This document shows, piece by piece, positions 18,414-26,922 of a stretch of 64,000 nt of DNA. Numbering within the stretch: the first letter of the stretch is position 1; every line of letters begins with the position of its first letter. A model generated the notes under the pieces. It worked only from the letters and a program-made list of their open reading frames with translations. It had not been told where the DNA came from and did not search any database. Source of the stretch: Burkholderiales bacterium (GTDB lineage: Bacteria; Pseudomonadota; Gammaproteobacteria; Burkholderiales; Casimicrobiaceae); NCBI GenBank assembly GCA_015075645.1, contig JABTUF010000005.1, positions 1-64,000 on the forward strand, in the 5' to 3' direction. The position numbers and the translations under genes are program-made.

Positions 18414-19643
18414 ATGGCGAACGTATTGCTGGGCTGGGAAATGGGTGCGGGCCTCGGACATGCCGGGCGCCTGAAGCCGCTCGCCGTCGAACTCGCGCGC
18501 CGGGGCCACCAGCCGGCGATGGCGCTGCGTGACCTCGTCCATCCGCGCCGCCTGCTCGCCGACCTCGACTGTCCCAAGCTGCAGACGCCGGCGTGGCTGC
18601 ACCGGATGGTCGGCGCGCCCCAGATTCCCGCGAGCCTCGCCGAGATCCTGATGGGCTACGCGTACATGGACGTGAACTCGCTCGAGGGCCTCGTGCTGGG
18701 CTGGCGCGACCTGATGCGGGTGACCCGCGCGGACCTCGTGGTCACCGATTACGCGCCCACGGCGACCATCGCCGCGCGCATGCTGGACATTCGCGTCGTC
18801 GCCGTCGGGCCGGGCTTCTGGATTCCGCCGGCGGAAGGACCGCTGCCGGACATTCGCGACTGGGCGCCTGCGCCGGCGAAGCGATTGCAGGAGAGCGAGG
18901 CCACCATCCTCCGGACGGCGAACGAAGTCCTGGCACGGCACCGGGGACGTCCGTTCACGCGCGGCAGCGAACTCTTCCGCGGCGACCGGGCACTCCTGTG
19001 CGCGTGGCCCGAGTTCGATCACTACCAGCGCAAACAGTTGCCGGAGGGCGAACGTTGGTACGGCCCGAACTACCTGCCCGGCTCGGGCGTGGAACCCGAT
19101 TTTCCGCCGGGCGAGGGTCCGAAGGCGTTCGCCTACGTCAAGAGCGGGTTCTCCGATCACCCCGCCGTGCTCCAGGCGCTCGCCGCGGCCGGGTGCCGCA
19201 CCCTGTGCTACCTGCCCGACGTCGCGACCGGCAAGAAGCCGCCGGTGCCGCATCCTTCGATCCGGTACGCGACCGGTCCGGTGAACCTCGCGAAGGCGTT
19301 CGACGGCGCCGCGCTGTGCGTGTGCCACGCCGGCGGCGCGACGATGGTGCAGGCGCTCCTCGCCGGGGTGCCGTGCCTGCTGTTGCCGACCCAGAACGAG
19401 CAGTTCCTGCTCGCCCGTTGCGTCGAGCGCACCGGCGCCTGCGTCAACGCGGGCGCGCGGCCCGCGCCGGTCGACTACCGGGCGATCATCGCGGAACTGT
19501 CGGCCGACGGTCGCGCACGCGAGGCTGCCCGCGCGTTCGCGCTGCGGCATCGCGATTTCTCGCATGAACAGCAGACCCGCGACCTCGTCGATGCCATCGA
19601 GCAGGAGGCAGGCGTCAGGAGTCAGGAGTCAGTTGACAGGTGA
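18414..19643 (+). CDS. UGT-like (GT1/MGT) glycosyltransferase
   Basis: A 409-residue GT-B glycosyltransferase. The acceptor half begins VLLGWEMGAGLGHAGRLKPL, and the donor half carries CHAGGATMVQALLAGVPCLL followed by PTQNEQFLLARCVE, the nucleotide-sugar site of UGT/MGT enzymes. It has no signal peptide or membrane segment. Donor and acceptor are unknown. The last ten or so codons (GVRSQESVDR) and the stop come from the interspersed repeat that begins at 19614, so the native C-terminus was probably a little different. Confidence 0.85.
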   Translation: MANVLLGWEMGAGLGHAGRLKPLAVELARRGHQPAMALRDLVHPRRLLADLDCPKLQTPAWLHRMVGAPQIPASLAEILMGYAYMDVNSLEGLVLGWRDLMRVTRADLVVTDYAPTATIAARMLDIRVVAVGPGFWIPPAEGPLPDIRDWAPAPAKRLQESEATILRTANEVLARHRGRPFTRGSELFRGDRALLCAWPEFDHYQRKQLPEGERWYGPNYLPGSGVEPDFPPGEGPKAFAYVKSGFSDHPAVLQALAAAGCRTLCYLPDVATGKKPPVPHPSIRYATGPVNLAKAFDGAALCVCHAGGATMVQALLAGVPCLLLPTQNEQFLLARCVERTGACVNAGARPAPVDYRAIIAELSADGRAREAARAFALRHRDFSHEQQTRDLVDAIEQEAGVRSQESVDR

Positions 19644-19775
19644 CAGTGGCGCCGGTGTCTGCGGTGGCGGCGCGTCTTGCGCCGATGCGAAGGCCTTGTG
19701 GGTCGGCCTTCAGGCCGACGGGGTTCGACCCATCGAGGCCGAAGGCATTCGGCTGAAGCCGGACCTGCGAGCAAC
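19614..19775. repeat. Interspersed palindromic repeat, copy B
   Basis: Begins with heptad-like GTCAGGA units, then TTGACAGGTGACAGTGGCG, GGTGGCGGCGCGT, GCGCCGATGC, GTGGGTCGGCCTTCAGGCC and GCTGAAGCCGGACCTGC, in the same order as the element at 48440-48673. The heptads overlap the 3' end of the glycosyltransferase gene. The far terminal heptads seen in copy A are absent, so this copy looks truncated on its right side. Confidence 0.65.
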
Positions 19776-19818
19776 GCAGGGAGAACCTCGCCCGGTACCG
19801 GCGCCGGAAATCGCACGA

Positions 19819-19842
19819 GCCGGCAGCCCGAAGGCTGCCGGC
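19819..19842. terminator. Perfect hairpin between convergent genes
   Basis: GCCGGCAGCC, loop CGAA, GGCTGCCGGC: a 10-bp perfect stem with a CGAA tetraloop, between the glycosyltransferase (plus) and the small membrane protein (minus). No T-run follows. It is a REP-like stem that could end or stabilise both transcripts. Confidence 0.45.
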
Positions 19843-19884
19843 CCTGCGCGCTTCTCTGGGGGAGAGGAGCGATGAACCCTCGGG

Positions 19885-20163
19885 TTACCCGCGCTTCGCC
19901 GCCACGGCGTCGGACGCGTTCGCGTGCGCGCGCTCGCCGACGACCTCGATGCGCCCGGGCCGGATCTCGACTTCGGTCGCGCCGCGCGCGGCGATCGTCT
20001 CGAACGCGTTGCCGGCATCCGGCAGCAGACGTCCGGCCACCCACGACGCGCCGCCCGGCATCGCGGCGCCCAACGTGAGCGCGGTCAACGCGAACGACAG
20101 GACGAGTGCGCCGGCCTGGACGAACGCCGGCTGCGGATCCTGGGTGCGGTTGCGGGTCGTCAT
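19885..20163 (-). CDS. Small single-pass membrane protein, unknown function
   Basis: A 92-residue protein with one hydrophobic helix at about residues 14-36 (FVQAGALVLSFALTALTLGA), a short Gly/Pro linker and a charged C-terminal domain (TEVEIRPGRIEVVGER). The start is supported by AGGAGA on the minus strand 8 bases before ATG 20163. Codon use is like its neighbours. A possible promoter TTGGCG-17-TAGAGT lies at 20319-20291. I do not recognise a family. Confidence 0.6.
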   Translation of the reverse strand: MTTRNRTQDPQPAFVQAGALVLSFALTALTLGAAMPGGASWVAGRLLPDAGNAFETIAARGATEVEIRPGRIEVVGERAHANASDAVAAKRG

Positions 20164-20290
20164 GGCAGCAGTCTCCTGGTTTCGCGTCCCGCCCGGCTTC
20201 CGGCCCCGGCGGGTGTCGTCGATGAGATGCCGCGAGTGCGCATTCCGGATTCACCGGGTGCCGCCGCGGCTCGCGTCGTCGTCGTAACGG

Positions 20291-20319
20291 ACTCTAGGGA
20301 GCCGCCGTGGTCCCGCCAA
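20291..20319 (-). promoter_or_regulatory. Possible sigma-70 promoter for the small membrane protein
   Basis: On the minus strand TTGGCG (20319-20314), a 17-bp spacer and TAGAGT (20296-20291) lie about 130 bp upstream of ATG 20163. The match is moderate. The rest of the 20164-20438 gap shows nothing else I can support. Confidence 0.3.
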
Positions 20320-20438
20320 GGCCAACGCGACGAAGCGCCCGGTTCGCCGGACGAAACGCCGCCGGCGGGCGACCGACCGGAACGCCGGTCGACCCGGCAG
20401 CGGGGACTGCGCCCTGCGTCGTCGTCAGCGACGACGCG

Positions 20439-21449
20439 TCACGGGCGGCGGATGCGCTGGTCGATGGCCCCGAAGATCGACCGCCCCGCATCGTCCAACA
20501 TCTCGATGCGGATGCGATCGCCGAAGCGCATGAACGGCGTCGCCGGCGCACCGGCGACGATGGTCTCGACGGTGCGCTGCTCGGCGATGCACGAATAGCC
20601 GATGCCTCCGGCCGACGCGGGACGTCCGGGACCGCCGTTCTCCTTGTTCGACACCGTGCCCGAACCCACGATCGTGCCGGCGCGAAGTTCGCGCGTCTTC
20701 GCGGCGTGCGCGACGAGCCGCGGGAACGAGAACGTCATGTCGACGCCTGCCTCCGGCCGGCCGAACAGCGATCCGTTGAGCGTGGAGACGAGCGGCCGGT
20801 GGACCTTGCCGTCGCGCCACGCGGCGCCGAGTTCGTCGGGCGTGACCGCGACCGGCGAGAACGACGACGCGGGCTTCGACTGCAGGAAGCCGAAGCCCTT
20901 CGCGAGTTCCGCCGGGATCAGGTTGCGCAGGCTCACGTCGTTGACGAGCATCACGAGACGCACGTGCGCGAGCGCGTCGGCCTCCGCGATGCCCATCGCC
21001 ACGTCGCCGGTCACCACGGCGACCTCGGCCTCGAAGTCGATGCCGTAGGCCTCGTCCGCCACGACGACGTCCTCGCAGGCGCCGAGCATGCGGTCGGACA
21101 CGCCCTGGTACATCAGCGGATCGGTCCAGAACTCCGGCGGCATCGCGGCGCCGCGCGCGCGGCGCACGAGTTCGACGTGGTTCACGTAGGCCGAGCCGTC
21201 CACCCACTGGTAGGCGCGCGGCAGCGGCGCCATCGCGCGCGCAGGATCGAACGGGTGCGCGTCTTGCAGCCGCCCGGCGTCGAGTTCCGCGGCGATCGCA
21301 GACAACGCTGGCGCAACGCGCGTCCAGTCGTCGAGCGCGGCCTGCAGCGTGCGCGCGATCTCGGGTACCTCCACGGAGCGCGAGAGGTTGCGCGCCACGA
21401 CGACGAGCCTGCCGTCGCGGGTGCCGTCGGCGAGCGTCGCGAGCTTCAT
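20439..21449 (-). CDS. Fumarylacetoacetate hydrolase (FAH) family protein
   Basis: A 336-residue FAH-superfamily enzyme, which cleaves or decarboxylates beta-diketone-type acids at a divalent metal. The metal site is seen in YGIDFEAEVAVVTGD (Glu-x-Glu) with the later Asp and Lys in VNDVSLRNL and GFLQSKPASSF, and the terminal GTVSNKENGG block. An N-terminal arm of about 90 residues as in bacterial FAHs precedes the catalytic domain. Its ATG overlaps the stop of cysS (ATGA), so its expression appears tied to cysS, an unusual pairing. Confidence 0.9.
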   Translation of the reverse strand: MKLATLADGTRDGRLVVVARNLSRSVEVPEIARTLQAALDDWTRVAPALSAIAAELDAGRLQDAHPFDPARAMAPLPRAYQWVDGSAYVNHVELVRRARGAAMPPEFWTDPLMYQGVSDRMLGACEDVVVADEAYGIDFEAEVAVVTGDVAMGIAEADALAHVRLVMLVNDVSLRNLIPAELAKGFGFLQSKPASSFSPVAVTPDELGAAWRDGKVHRPLVSTLNGSLFGRPEAGVDMTFSFPRLVAHAAKTRELRAGTIVGSGTVSNKENGGPGRPASAGGIGYSCIAEQRTVETIVAGAPATPFMRFGDRIRIEMLDDAGRSIFGAIDQRIRRP

Positions 21450-22945
21450 GCGGACGCCCCTCCGCCGGATCGCTCCGACGACGCAGCCCCCCGAGGGGAG
21501 GCCGCCGCAGGCTGCTCCGGGGGCACCTTGTCCCCGCGCGGCCGCAGCGCATAGCCGTCCGCGCGGTCCTCCATCTCCCATCCGGAGGCGTGCAGCGCCG
21601 CGCGCAGGCGATCGGCCTCCGCCCACGCCTTGTTCCGGCGTGCCGCGAGGCGCGCCTCGGCCAGCATCTTCACGTCAGCGGGTGCGTCGACGCTCTTCGG
21701 GGTCCACGCGGCGAGCCCGAGCCCGAACACGTCGTCGAAGCGCGCGAGCGTGGCGCGCTTCACCACCGGCGCGAGGTCGCCGCGCAGCACCTCCCAGGCG
21801 AGCGCGAGCGCGCGCGGCAGGTTCAGGTCGTCGTTGATCTCGTCGCCGAAGCGTTCGAGCGACGCCGCGTCGGGTGACGCATCAGCCGAGGGCAGCGCGT
21901 GGAATCCGTGGCGCATCCGGTCGAGGCCCGTCGCCGCGGCGTCGAGCGCCTCCCAGGAGAAATTGAGCTGGCTGCGGTAGTGCGCGGTGAGGCAGAGATA
22001 GCGGTAGGCGAGCGGGTCGACGCCGCGCTCGTCGAGCGTCGCGAGCCGCAGGAAGCCTCCGGCGGACTTCGCCATCTTGGCGTCGTTCGCCAGCAGGAAG
22101 TAGCCGTGCATCCAGAAGTTCGCGAGCCGCCGGCGATCGCGCGGAACCTCCGGCCGGCTCGCGAGGCGGCCTTCGGTCTGCGCGATCTCGTTGGTGTGGT
22201 GGACCGGGATGTGGTCCTCGCCGCCGCAGTGGATGTCGAAGTAGTCGCCGAGATACTTCTGCGCCATCGCCGAGCACTCGATGTGCCAGCCGGGAAAACC
22301 GCGGCCCCAGGGGGAATCCCACTCCATCTGGCGCGCCTCGCCCGGAGGAGAGAACTTCCACAGCGCGAAGTCGGTCGCATGGCGCTTCTCGCCCAGGTCG
22401 ACACGGTGGCCGGCCTCGAGGCCGGCGACGTCGAGGCGGGCGAGATAGCCGTAGTCGTCGAGCTTCGCGGTATCGAAGTAGACGCCGTCGGAGGTCACGT
22501 ACGCGAATCCGTTCTTCTCGATCTCGGCCACGAACGCGATCTGCTCGGCGACGTGGTCGGTCGCGCGGCACAGCACCGTCGGCGGCAGCAGGTTCAGGCG
22601 TTTCGTGTCGGCGAGGAACGCTTCGGTGTAGTACGCGGCGACCTCCCACGCGGTCTTGCCGGTGCGCCGCGCGCCCTTCTCGATCTTGTCCTCGCCCTCG
22701 TCCGCGTCGGAGACGAGGTGGCCGACGTCGGTCACGTTCATCACGTGGTTCACGTCGTGGCCGTTCCAGGTCAGGACGCGCTTCAGCACGTCCTCGAACA
22801 GGAAGGTGCGGTAGTTGCCGATGTGCTGGTAGTCGTAGACGGTCGGGCCGCAGGTGTAGAGGCCGACCGGGCCCGACGCGGCGAGCGGCTCGAACGGCCG
22901 GACGCGGCGTTCCCAGGTGTCGTAGAGCGCGAGGGGTCGGGGCAT
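21446..22945 (-). CDS. cysS: Cysteinyl-tRNA synthetase
   Basis: Class I aminoacyl-tRNA synthetase, 499 residues, charging tRNA-Cys. Zinc-binding and catalytic markers are [19 protein letters not shown] (HIGN form of HIGH), [31 protein letters not shown] and [10 protein letters not shown] (KMSKS with Ala for the first Ser). The C-terminal tail after residue 460 is Pro/Ala/Ser-rich. ATG 22945 lies just 6 bases beyond the T-run of a terminator-like hairpin on the same strand and has no clear Shine-Dalgarno sequence. A following FAH-family gene overlaps by four bases. Confidence 0.96.
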   Translation of the reverse strand: MPRPLALYDTWERRVRPFEPLAASGPVGLYTCGPTVYDYQHIGNYRTFLFEDVLKRVLTWNGHDVNHVMNVTDVGHLVSDADEGEDKIEKGARRTGKTAWEVAAYYTEAFLADTKRLNLLPPTVLCRATDHVAEQIAFVAEIEKNGFAYVTSDGVYFDTAKLDDYGYLARLDVAGLEAGHRVDLGEKRHATDFALWKFSPPGEARQMEWDSPWGRGFPGWHIECSAMAQKYLGDYFDIHCGGEDHIPVHHTNEIAQTEGRLASRPEVPRDRRRLANFWMHGYFLLANDAKMAKSAGGFLRLATLDERGVDPLAYRYLCLTAHYRSQLNFSWEALDAAATGLDRMRHGFHALPSADASPDAASLERFGDEINDDLNLPRALALAWEVLRGDLAPVVKRATLARFDDVFGLGLAAWTPKSVDAPADVKMLAEARLAARRNKAWAEADRLRAALHASGWEMEDRADGYALRPRGDKVPPEQPAAASPRGAASSERSGGGASA

Positions 22946-22950
22946 CAACG

Positions 22951-22984
22951 AAAAAGCCGCCGGTCCGGTCGGGACGGCGGCTTT
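22951..22984 (-). terminator. Terminator-like hairpin in the cysS leader
   Basis: On the minus strand AAAGCCGCCG and CGGCGGCTTT form a perfect 10-bp stem ending in five T residues, with inner GTCC/GGAC pairing. It ends the GNAT transcript or, if the promoter at 23095-23066 is used, lies inside the cysS leader and could attenuate it. The gap to the cysS ATG is 5 bases. Confidence 0.75.
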
Positions 22985-23065
22985 CCTCGGGTGGGCGAAG
23001 AACGGCTGGCGCGCCGGCGATCAGGCGGGAGCGACGGGGCGACAGGGAGCGCGGACCATGCCTGC

Positions 23066-23095
23066 ATGGTAGCGTCATCGGGCGCGCCGAAGCAA
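23066..23095 (-). promoter_or_regulatory. Possible sigma-70 promoter for cysS
   Basis: Minus strand TTGCTT (23095-23090), 18-bp spacer, TACCAT (23071-23066). It is the best -35/-10 pair upstream of cysS and would give a leader of about 115 nt that contains the hairpin at 22984-22951. Confidence 0.4.
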
Positions 23096-23105
23096 GCCCG
23101 CGGCG

Positions 23106-23621
23106 TCACAGCGCCTTCGCCATCACAAAGTCGTCCATGACGAAACCGCCGCCGATGTCGGCGACGACCTCGTCGCGGATGGCGAAGCCGCAGGCCCGGT
23201 AGGCGGCGATGGCCTTGGCGTTGTGCTTGTTCACGTTGAGGATCAGCGCGCCGGATCGGTCGGCGCGCGCGGCCGTCTCGACGTGTTCGATCAGCCGGCG
23301 ACCGCCGCCCGTGCCTCGCGCGGACGCGAGCACGTAGAGTTTGTCGAGCTTCGTGGTGGCGGGCTCATCCGCCCGGCACCACGCGGCGAACCCCGCAGGC
23401 GACCCACCGACGACGAGGATCGCGAGGCCCGCGCCCTCGTCGTGCACGAAGGCACCGAGCGCCTCGGCCGAATAGCCGCGCGCGAGCATGTAGTCGATCT
23501 GCGCGTGCGAGATGATCGCCGGATAGTGCTCGCGCCAGATCACCTCCGCGAGCGCGGCGACGACGGGAATGTCGTCCACGGTCGCGGCGACGATGTCCTG
23601 CGGAGCGAGGGGCGGCACCAT
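23106..23621 (-). CDS. GNAT family N-acetyltransferase
   Basis: A 171-residue acetyl-CoA-dependent N-acetyltransferase. The acetyl-CoA loop is ASARGTGGGRRLIEHVE (motif A) preceded by KLDKLYVL; motif B is LNVNKHNAKAIAAYRACGF. The wording resembles diamine/amino-acid side-chain acetyltransferases of the RimI/YjgM type. The acceptor is unknown. ATG 23621 is preferred; the frame is open upstream but Arg-rich and not family-like. It is divergent from arnT. Confidence 0.85.
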   Translation of the reverse strand: MVPPLAPQDIVAATVDDIPVVAALAEVIWREHYPAIISHAQIDYMLARGYSAEALGAFVHDEGAGLAILVVGGSPAGFAAWCRADEPATTKLDKLYVLASARGTGGGRRLIEHVETAARADRSGALILNVNKHNAKAIAAYRACGFAIRDEVVADIGGGFVMDDFVMAKAL

Positions 23622-23638
23622 CGTGATCGGGATGCGGG

Positions 23639-23667
23639 CCGGGAGCCTACCACGCTCCCGGTACAAT
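23639..23667 (+). promoter_or_regulatory. Inverted repeat abutting a -10-like box upstream of arnT
   Basis: CCGGGAGC-7-GCTCCCGG (23639-23661) is a perfect 8-bp inverted repeat immediately followed by TACAAT (23662-23667). There is no good -35. The arrangement suggests a regulator bound at the -35 region of the arn operon; this is inference. Confidence 0.4.
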
Positions 23668-23713
23668 CGCGCCTCCGGGCACTCCCCCTTCGCGCACCTT
23701 CGCCCCCGCCTCC

Positions 23714-25396
23714 TTGCTCGCCTCCCTCCCCCGCAGCGCCTGGGTGCTGGTCGTCGCGCTGGCATCGGTGGCGTGGTTCTCCGGTCTCGACCTGCGCAAG
23801 CTGCACCACCCCGACGAGGGCCGCTACGCGGAGATCGCGCGCGAGATGAACGTCTCCGGCGACTGGCTCACGCCGCGGTTGAACGGCATCAAGTACTTCG
23901 AGAAGCCGCCGCTGCAGTACTGGGTGACGGCGGCCTCGTTCCGGATCTTCGAGACCGACCAGTGGACCGCGCGTCTCGCGCCCGCCGTCGCGGGTTTCAC
24001 GACGATCTTCGTCGTCGGCTTCACGACCGCGGCGCTCGCCGGACCGACCGCCGGCGCCTACGCGGCGCTCGCGCTCGCGGGCTGCATCTGGCATCTGCTG
24101 CTCGCCCACATCGTGACGCTCGACGCCCTGCTCGAGTTCCTGCTCGCCTGTGCGCTCTGCTCGTTCCTGCTCGCGAACCGCGAAGGCTTGTCGCGCCCGG
24201 CGGTGCGGGGCTGGATGCTCGCGGCCTGGGCCCAGATCGCGCTGGCCACGCTCACCAAGGGACCGGTCGCGCTCGCGATTCCCGGCATGGCGCTCGTCGC
24301 CTATTCGCTCCTCACGCGGGACTGGGGGCCGTGGCGGCGCCTGCATCCGGTGATCGGGCTCGCGCTGTTTCTCGCCATCGCGGCGCCGTGGTTCGTGATG
24401 GTGTCCGCGGCGAACCCCGGGTTCGCCGACTTCTTCTTCGTGAACGAACACTTCCGCCGCTTCGCCACCGACGAGGCGAAGCGGCCAGGGCCCTGGTGGT
24501 ACTTCGTCCCGATCCTCGCCGCAGGCCTCGTGCCCTGGGTCTCGATCGCGCCGTGGACCTGGCGCGGCGCCTGGCGCCAGAGCGCCGTCGGGAACGGCTT
24601 CCGCTGGCAGGCCTTCTGCCTCGCCTGGGCCGGCGTCGTGTTCGTGTTCTTCTCGATCTCCCGCTCGAAGCTGCCTTCGTACATCCTGCCGATGTTCCCG
24701 GCGCTGATGATGGTGCTGGGCCACTCGCTCGCCTCGATGCCGGCGAACCGGATCGCCTGGCTGCTGCGGCCGTTCGCGATCGGCACCGCCGTGCTCCTCG
24801 TGCTCGTCCTCGTCGGATTCGAGCCGATGGTTCCGCATTTCGCGGACGGACGCACGCCACAGGAGTACCTGGCGGCCTACGTGCCTTGGGCGAAGCTCGG
24901 CGCGGCCCTCTTCGCCGCCGGGGCGCTCGCGGGCTGGTGGTGGATGAGCCGCGGCGACGACCGTTCGCGGACGCTCGGGCTCATGGCGATCGCGCTGGGC
25001 TCGCTCTTCGCGTTCCAGGTGCTGATCGTCGGGTTGGACGTCTTCCGCGCGACGCGCTCCGGATACGATATCCTGCGCGAGGCGAAGAACGCGCGCGGCG
25101 CGCCGCTCGACGCCTCGGTTCCGTTCTTTCAGATCGGCAGCTACGACCAGACCGTGCCGTTCTACCTCGGACGCCCGACGACGCTCGTCGCGTTCCGCGA
25201 TGAATTCGCGATGGGCCTCGACATGGAGCCTGGACTTGCGATTGGGTCCGACGCCGAGTGGATCGCGACCTGGACCGCCCTGAAGGACGGTTACGCGCTC
25301 ATGCCGCTCCCGGACTACCAGCGCTTCGTCGCGCAGGGCGTGCCGATGAAGGTGCTGGCCCGCAGTCCGCGGCGGGTACTCGTCTCCCGCCGGTGA
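23714..25396 (+). CDS. arnT: ArnT-like membrane glycosyltransferase (PMT_2/GT83)
   Basis: A 560-residue integral membrane glycosyltransferase, expected to move 4-amino-4-deoxy-L-arabinose from its undecaprenyl carrier to lipid A in the periplasm. About 12 hydrophobic segments. The first periplasmic loop has HHPDEGRYAEIAREM with the catalytic Asp-Glu, then LNGIKYFEKPPLQYW as in ArnT, and the later SRSKLPSYILPMFPAL. The start is TTG 23714; no ATG lies nearby and GTG 23744 is an alternative. It leads an operon that continues with arnE/F-like, arnB and arnC genes, which supports ArnT over other PMT-family enzymes. Confidence 0.88.
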   Translation: MLASLPRSAWVLVVALASVAWFSGLDLRKLHHPDEGRYAEIAREMNVSGDWLTPRLNGIKYFEKPPLQYWVTAASFRIFETDQWTARLAPAVAGFTTIFVVGFTTAALAGPTAGAYAALALAGCIWHLLLAHIVTLDALLEFLLACALCSFLLANREGLSRPAVRGWMLAAWAQIALATLTKGPVALAIPGMALVAYSLLTRDWGPWRRLHPVIGLALFLAIAAPWFVMVSAANPGFADFFFVNEHFRRFATDEAKRPGPWWYFVPILAAGLVPWVSIAPWTWRGAWRQSAVGNGFRWQAFCLAWAGVVFVFFSISRSKLPSYILPMFPALMMVLGHSLASMPANRIAWLLRPFAIGTAVLLVLVLVGFEPMVPHFADGRTPQEYLAAYVPWAKLGAALFAAGALAGWWWMSRGDDRSRTLGLMAIALGSLFAFQVLIVGLDVFRATRSGYDILREAKNARGAPLDASVPFFQIGSYDQTVPFYLGRPTTLVAFRDEFAMGLDMEPGLAIGSDAEWIATWTALKDGYALMPLPDYQRFVAQGVPMKVLARSPRRVLVSRR

Positions 25397-25400
25397 TCCG

Positions 25401-25775
25401 ATGACCCTCGCGGCCTTCGCCTTCCTCGTTGCCGGCGTGCTCTTGAACGCCGCCGCGCAACTCTTCCTCAAGGCCGGCACCAACGCGACCGGCGTCATCA
25501 CGCTCACCCCGGACACCTGGCTCGCGACCTTCGGACGCCTCGCGACCAACCCGCCGATCGTGGCCGGCATCGCCTGCTACGCGGTGTCGGTCGTCGTCTG
25601 GATCCTCGGGCTGTCGCGCGTGCCGGTGTCGGTCGCCTATCCGATGCTGTCGCTGGGCTACGTGGTCAACGCGGTCGCGGCGCACTCGCTCTTCGGCGAA
25701 ACGGTCACGCTGCAACGCTGGATCGGCATCGGCGTCATCGTGCTGGGCGTCTGGCTGGTCGCGAGGAGCGCATGA
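25401..25775 (+). CDS. Small four-helix EamA/SMR transporter, ArnE/ArnF-like
   Basis: A 124-residue protein with four membrane helices, like one subunit of the ArnE/ArnF flippase that turns undecaprenyl-phosphate-L-Ara4N to the periplasmic face. LLNAAAQLFLKAG and VPVSVAYPMLSLGYVVNAVAA are typical of this SMR-like group. In enterobacteria two different subunits pair; only one is present here, so it may homodimerise or pair with a distant gene. It starts 4 bases after arnT and overlaps arnB by ATGA. Confidence 0.82.
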   Translation: MTLAAFAFLVAGVLLNAAAQLFLKAGTNATGVITLTPDTWLATFGRLATNPPIVAGIACYAVSVVVWILGLSRVPVSVAYPMLSLGYVVNAVAAHSLFGETVTLQRWIGIGVIVLGVWLVARSA

Positions 25776-26914
25776 CCGCGCCAGGCCCGATGCTGCCGTT
25801 CGCCCGACCGTCGCTCGACGAGGCGACGATCGCCGGCGTCGCCGACGTGCTGCGCTCCGGGTGGATCACCAGCGGGCCGTGGGTGCAGGCGTTCGAAGGC
25901 CGGCTTTCCACGTTGTGCGGCGGACGGCCGGTGCGTGCGGTGAGTTCCGCCACCGCCGCGATCGAGATCGCGCTGCAGCTCGCCGGCATCGGGCCCGGAG
26001 ACGAGGTGATCAGCTCGGCGCAGAGCTTCTTCGCCGTGCCGAACATGATCGAGAAGGCCGGGGCGACCCCGGTGTTCGTCGACTGCGACCTCGTCACGCG
26101 CAACATCGACGTCGCGGCGGTCGCCGCCGCGGTCACGCCGCGCACCCGGGCGATCGTGCCCACGCACTGGCCGGGTTCCGTCTCCGACATGGACGCGCTC
26201 GCCGCGATCGCGCGGGCCCGAAGCCTGCGCCTGATCGAGGACGCCGCGCTCACCTTCGGATCGCGCTGGGGCGCCCGGTTCGGCGGCGCGTTCGGCGACA
26301 TCACCACGTTCAGCTTCCATCCCAACAAGAACCTGACGACGGTCGAGGGCGGCGCGATCGTCGTGAACACCGAGGCCGAGGCGAAGCGCATCGAGGTGCT
26401 GCGCTTCCACGGCATCGAACGGCTCGCGGACGGCACGCGCGACGTCGCGTTCCCCGGCGGCAAGTTCAACCTGCCCGACGTCAACGCGCGCATCGGCGTG
26501 GGCCAGCTCGACCGCCTCGACGAGATGCTCGCGCGGCGGCGCGCATTGGCCGAGCGCTACTTCGCGTGCTGGCGCCCGGGCACCGATTGCGTCCTCCCGC
26601 CCCGGCCCGCCCCGGACGACGGCGCCACCTGGAACATGTTCTGCGTGCTGCTGCCGCTTAAGCGCCTGACGATCGACCGCGCCGGTTTTCGCGCCGCGAT
26701 GCAGCGCGAAGGCATCGGCACCGGCGTGAGCTACGAGGCGCTGCACCTCTCGACGCTCGGCCGCCGGCACGGCGGCGGCGAGGGCCAGTTCCCCAACGCC
26801 GAACGCATCGCGCGCGAGACCGTGACGCTGCCGCTCTTCGTCGACATGACCGATGATGACGTCGACCGCGTCTGCGCGGCCGTCGCGCGCATCCTGGGCG
26901 CGCACCGCCGCTGA
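25772..26914 (+). CDS. arnB: DegT/DnrJ/EryC1/StrS aminotransferase, ArnB-type
   Basis: A 380-residue PLP enzyme that would aminate UDP-4-keto-pentose to UDP-L-Ara4N using glutamate. Visible are SSATAAIEIALQLAGIGPGDEV at the phosphate-binding region, EDAALTFGSRW with the pyridine-contact Asp, and the PLP lysine in SFHPNKNLTTVEGGAIV. Closely related enzymes make other 4-amino sugars; the neighbouring arnC and formyltransferase genes make ArnB the best call. It is tightly packed in the operon. Confidence 0.9.
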   Translation: MTAPGPMLPFARPSLDEATIAGVADVLRSGWITSGPWVQAFEGRLSTLCGGRPVRAVSSATAAIEIALQLAGIGPGDEVISSAQSFFAVPNMIEKAGATPVFVDCDLVTRNIDVAAVAAAVTPRTRAIVPTHWPGSVSDMDALAAIARARSLRLIEDAALTFGSRWGARFGGAFGDITTFSFHPNKNLTTVEGGAIVVNTEAEAKRIEVLRFHGIERLADGTRDVAFPGGKFNLPDVNARIGVGQLDRLDEMLARRRALAERYFACWRPGTDCVLPPRPAPDDGATWNMFCVLLPLKRLTIDRAGFRAAMQREGIGTGVSYEALHLSTLGRRHGGGEGQFPNAERIARETVTLPLFVDMTDDDVDRVCAAVARILGAHRR

Positions 26915-26922
26915 CGATCCCC

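Noticed and set aside
23021..23059. Twelve-codon ORF (MVRAPCRPVAPA) as a cysteine leader peptide for cysS attenuation
   Set aside because: It has one Cys codon only and its ATG coincides with the predicted transcript start, so translation is doubtful. The hairpin itself is kept as a finding.
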